Assembly (NCBI RefSeq): GCF_003385775.1
Contig: NZ_QRDP01000004.1
Span: 975,665 to 1,039,664 of the forward strand
Source of the DNA: Parasphingopyxis lamellibrachiae
GTDB lineage: Bacteria > Pseudomonadota > Alphaproteobacteria > Sphingomonadales > Sphingomonadaceae
Reading direction: 5' to 3'
Length of the DNA stretch: 64,000 bases
Positions 62,858 through 64,000 of this stretch are shown here, piece by piece. Numbering within the stretch: position 1 is the stretch's first letter; each line of letters opens with the position of its first letter. A program made the translations under genes and the position numbers. The notes under the pieces were generated by a model. It saw only the letters and a program-made list of their open reading frames with translations. It did not search any database and had not been told where the DNA came from.

Positions 62858-64000
62858 TTACATGCCGGGGCCGTAAGTGATCTCAACGCGACGGTTCTGC
62901 TGTTCGCGAACCCCATCGGCGGTGTCGACCAGCGGACGACCTTCACCAAAGGCTTCACTCGACATCGAACCGTCCGGAACACCGCGCGAAGCGAGGTACG
63001 CACGAACCGAAGAGTTACGACGCTCAGACAGACCTACGTTGTAGGTTGCCGAACCGGACCTGTCGGCGTGACCAGCAAGCATAACCGAAGTCGGGCAACG
63101 ACCGGTCTGATACTGGGCAGCAACCGCATCAAGCACCGAAGCTGCGTCCGGGCGAATGTCCGACTGATCCCAGTCGAAGAACACCAGGAACGGACCAGGC
63201 TCACACGGAGGCGGCGGAGGCGGAGGCTCTACCGGCGGCGGAGGCGTCACAACAGGCGGAGGCGGAGGCTCTACCGGAGGCGGAGGCGGCGACCCGAAGT
63301 TGTAGGTCAGCGTAACCAGCGCACTGTGCGAGCGGACATCCGTTTCGTCCGAGGTGCTGTAGAAGCTGTTCGTTCCGACATCGTCCTGGTTGAAGAAGCG
63401 ATATTTCACGCCGATGTCGAAGTTCCGGGAAAGCGGATAGCGGACGCCGGCAACAAGCTGCCAGGCGAAGCCCGAATCCGAATCGTCGGTGATGACCGGC
63501 GCAGCGTCCGTAACCCGGATGCCGTCAAAGCTGGTGCGGGCAATGCCGACACCGCCACCGATATAACCCTGGAAACCGTCGTCATCGCCAAAGTCCAGAA
63601 GACCGTTGGCCATGAAGGCGAGGATCCGCATGCTGCCCTGCGCGCCATTCCACTGGAACGGGTTGCCCGGAGGATTGCCGTTCGGGCCGCCCGGATTGTA
63701 GTTGACACTCGTGCCGGTAACCGTGCCTGCAATCGGCAGGATCGAACCCAGATTCTGTTCAATCGTCGTTACTTCAGCACGGCGATACGAAACATCGGCT
63801 TCCAGACGGAACCAGCCGAAATCATAACCCAGAATGCCGCCAACGTCGAAGCCAGGCTCCGTGTTGATGCTGTAGGCATTGTTGGCGAATACACCGGCTG
63901 AATTGGTGACATCGATATCAGCATTGCTGATGATCGTCCCACCGGCCTCTGCACCGATATACCAAGAATCGTCGCGAGCCAGCGCTGGCGTAGCCGCCAA
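62858..64000 (-). CDS. OmpA-family outer membrane protein with proline-rich linker (5' end outside window)
   Basis: At least 380 residues; the right edge cuts the signal peptide (LAATPALA is visible). The barrel is identical in translation to that of the neighbouring OmpA gene. It then differs: a polyproline linker with repeated PPPPPVEP, then an OmpA domain with FFDWDQSDIRPDAASVLDAV, VMLAGHADRSGSATYNVGLS, ERRNSSVRAYLASRG and FGEGRPLVDT, ending NRRVEITYGPGM. Stop is followed by a strong terminator. It is probably an abundant envelope protein tying outer membrane to peptidoglycan. Confidence 0.92.
   Translation of the reverse strand: MAATPALARDDSWYIGAEAGGTIISNADIDVTNSAGVFANNAYSINTEPGFDVGGILGYDFGWFRLEADVSYRRAEVTTIEQNLGSILPIAGTVTGTSVNYNPGGPNGNPPGNPFQWNGAQGSMRILAFMANGLLDFGDDDGFQGYIGGGVGIARTSFDGIRVTDAAPVITDDSDSGFAWQLVAGVRYPLSRNFDIGVKYRFFNQDDVGTNSFYSTSDETDVRSHSALVTLTYNFGSPPPPPVEPPPPPVVTPPPPVEPPPPPPPCEPGPFLVFFDWDQSDIRPDAASVLDAVAAQYQTGRCPTSVMLAGHADRSGSATYNVGLSERRNSSVRAYLASRGVPDGSMSSEAFGEGRPLVDTADGVREQQNRRVEITYGPGM
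63213..63277. repeat. Short direct repeat in the proline-rich linker
   Basis: A 23-base unit beginning GGCGGAGGCGGAGGCTCT and ending ACCGG occurs at 63213-63235 and 63255-63277, period 42, within further GGCGGA runs. It encodes the repeated PPPPPVEP of the second OmpA protein's linker. Such tracts are prone to length change. Confidence 0.8.
63291..63999. repeat. 709-bp direct repeat, copy B (beta-barrel region)
   Basis: The counterpart of 61926..62634. The base before it (63290 C against 61925 G) and the last base of the window (64000 A against 62635 G) differ, so the match seems to end at both borders, although the right border is at the edge of the window. Confidence 0.92.

Noticed and set aside
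63213..63277. CRISPR-like array
   Set aside because: The repeats are two short in-frame units encoding a proline-rich linker, without spacers or cas genes.

Overview
The window is dense, GC-rich chromosomal DNA of an alphaproteobacterium, most likely a member of the Sphingomonadales. The evidence is a CpdR-type single-domain response regulator, a TrcR/DUF1013 regulator, DUF484-xerC, xseB-ispA, rsmI-yraN-gshB, a SapC protein, and a small secreted protein (12275..12715) of a type I associate with sphingomonads. The order-level assignment is an inference; no rRNA is present. I see no CRISPR array, insertion sequence, prophage or integrated element, and the only RNA gene is one tRNA-Val(GAC).

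Region by region. 1-7.8 kb: conserved housekeeping genes (rdgB end, hemW, an LpoA-like lipoprotein, rsmI, yraN, gshB, xerC, DUF484) and a GntP-type permease. 7.8-14.9 kb: a 409-bp gene-free stretch with a CRP-like palindrome, tRNA-Val, cpdR, an N-formylglutamate amidohydrolase, SapC, a GlcD/D2HGDH-like flavoprotein, a small secreted protein, a DEAD-box helicase and an orphan protein. 14.9-25.6 kb: a Baeyer-Villiger-like monooxygenase, cyclophilin-queA-tgt, xseB-ispA-coaD, a succinate-semialdehyde dehydrogenase/old-yellow-enzyme pair and an acyl-CoA ligase. 25.6-32.4 kb: trcR, a glycosyltransferase with an LpxH-like phosphatase, a quinone oxidoreductase, DUF1192 and clpA. 32.4-34.1 kb: an apparent nitric-oxide stress module, with a group III truncated haemoglobin, a small membrane protein and a DUF1971 protein divergent from an NsrR-type regulator; a near-palindromic 11-1-11 operator lies between them. 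34.2-40.6 kb: a class A penicillin-binding protein, then a compact TetR-led operon of seven small genes (DUF1428, two VOC proteins, two GSTs, SRPBCC) that looks like electrophile detoxification. 40.7-44.8 kb: Bax-inhibitor-like protein, ThpR, LMW phosphatase, Spinster-like MFS and a SodC-like lipoprotein.

44.9-61.2 kb is a capsule locus of the ABC-transporter (group 2/Kps) type. kpsF-kdsA-kdsB make CMP-Kdo, and a KpsS-like protein is the probable Kdo transferase. A seven-gene run (GT2, GT4, ugd, kpsM, kpsT, kpsE, kpsD) supplies glycosyltransferases, UDP-glucuronate and the export machine. A second nucleotide-sugar dehydrogenase (TviB/WbpO-like) and a third, divergent glycosyltransferase sit at the two ends. 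The middle glycosyltransferase appears to have a one-base frameshift close to its natural start.

61.3-64 kb holds two tandem OmpA-family outer membrane protein genes. Their signal-peptide end and beta-barrel are the same 709-bp sequence, repeated without a difference that I could see, whereas their linkers and OmpA domains are strongly diverged. The downstream gene has an eight-G tract in its ribosome-binding site. This pair is the most unusual structure in the window.
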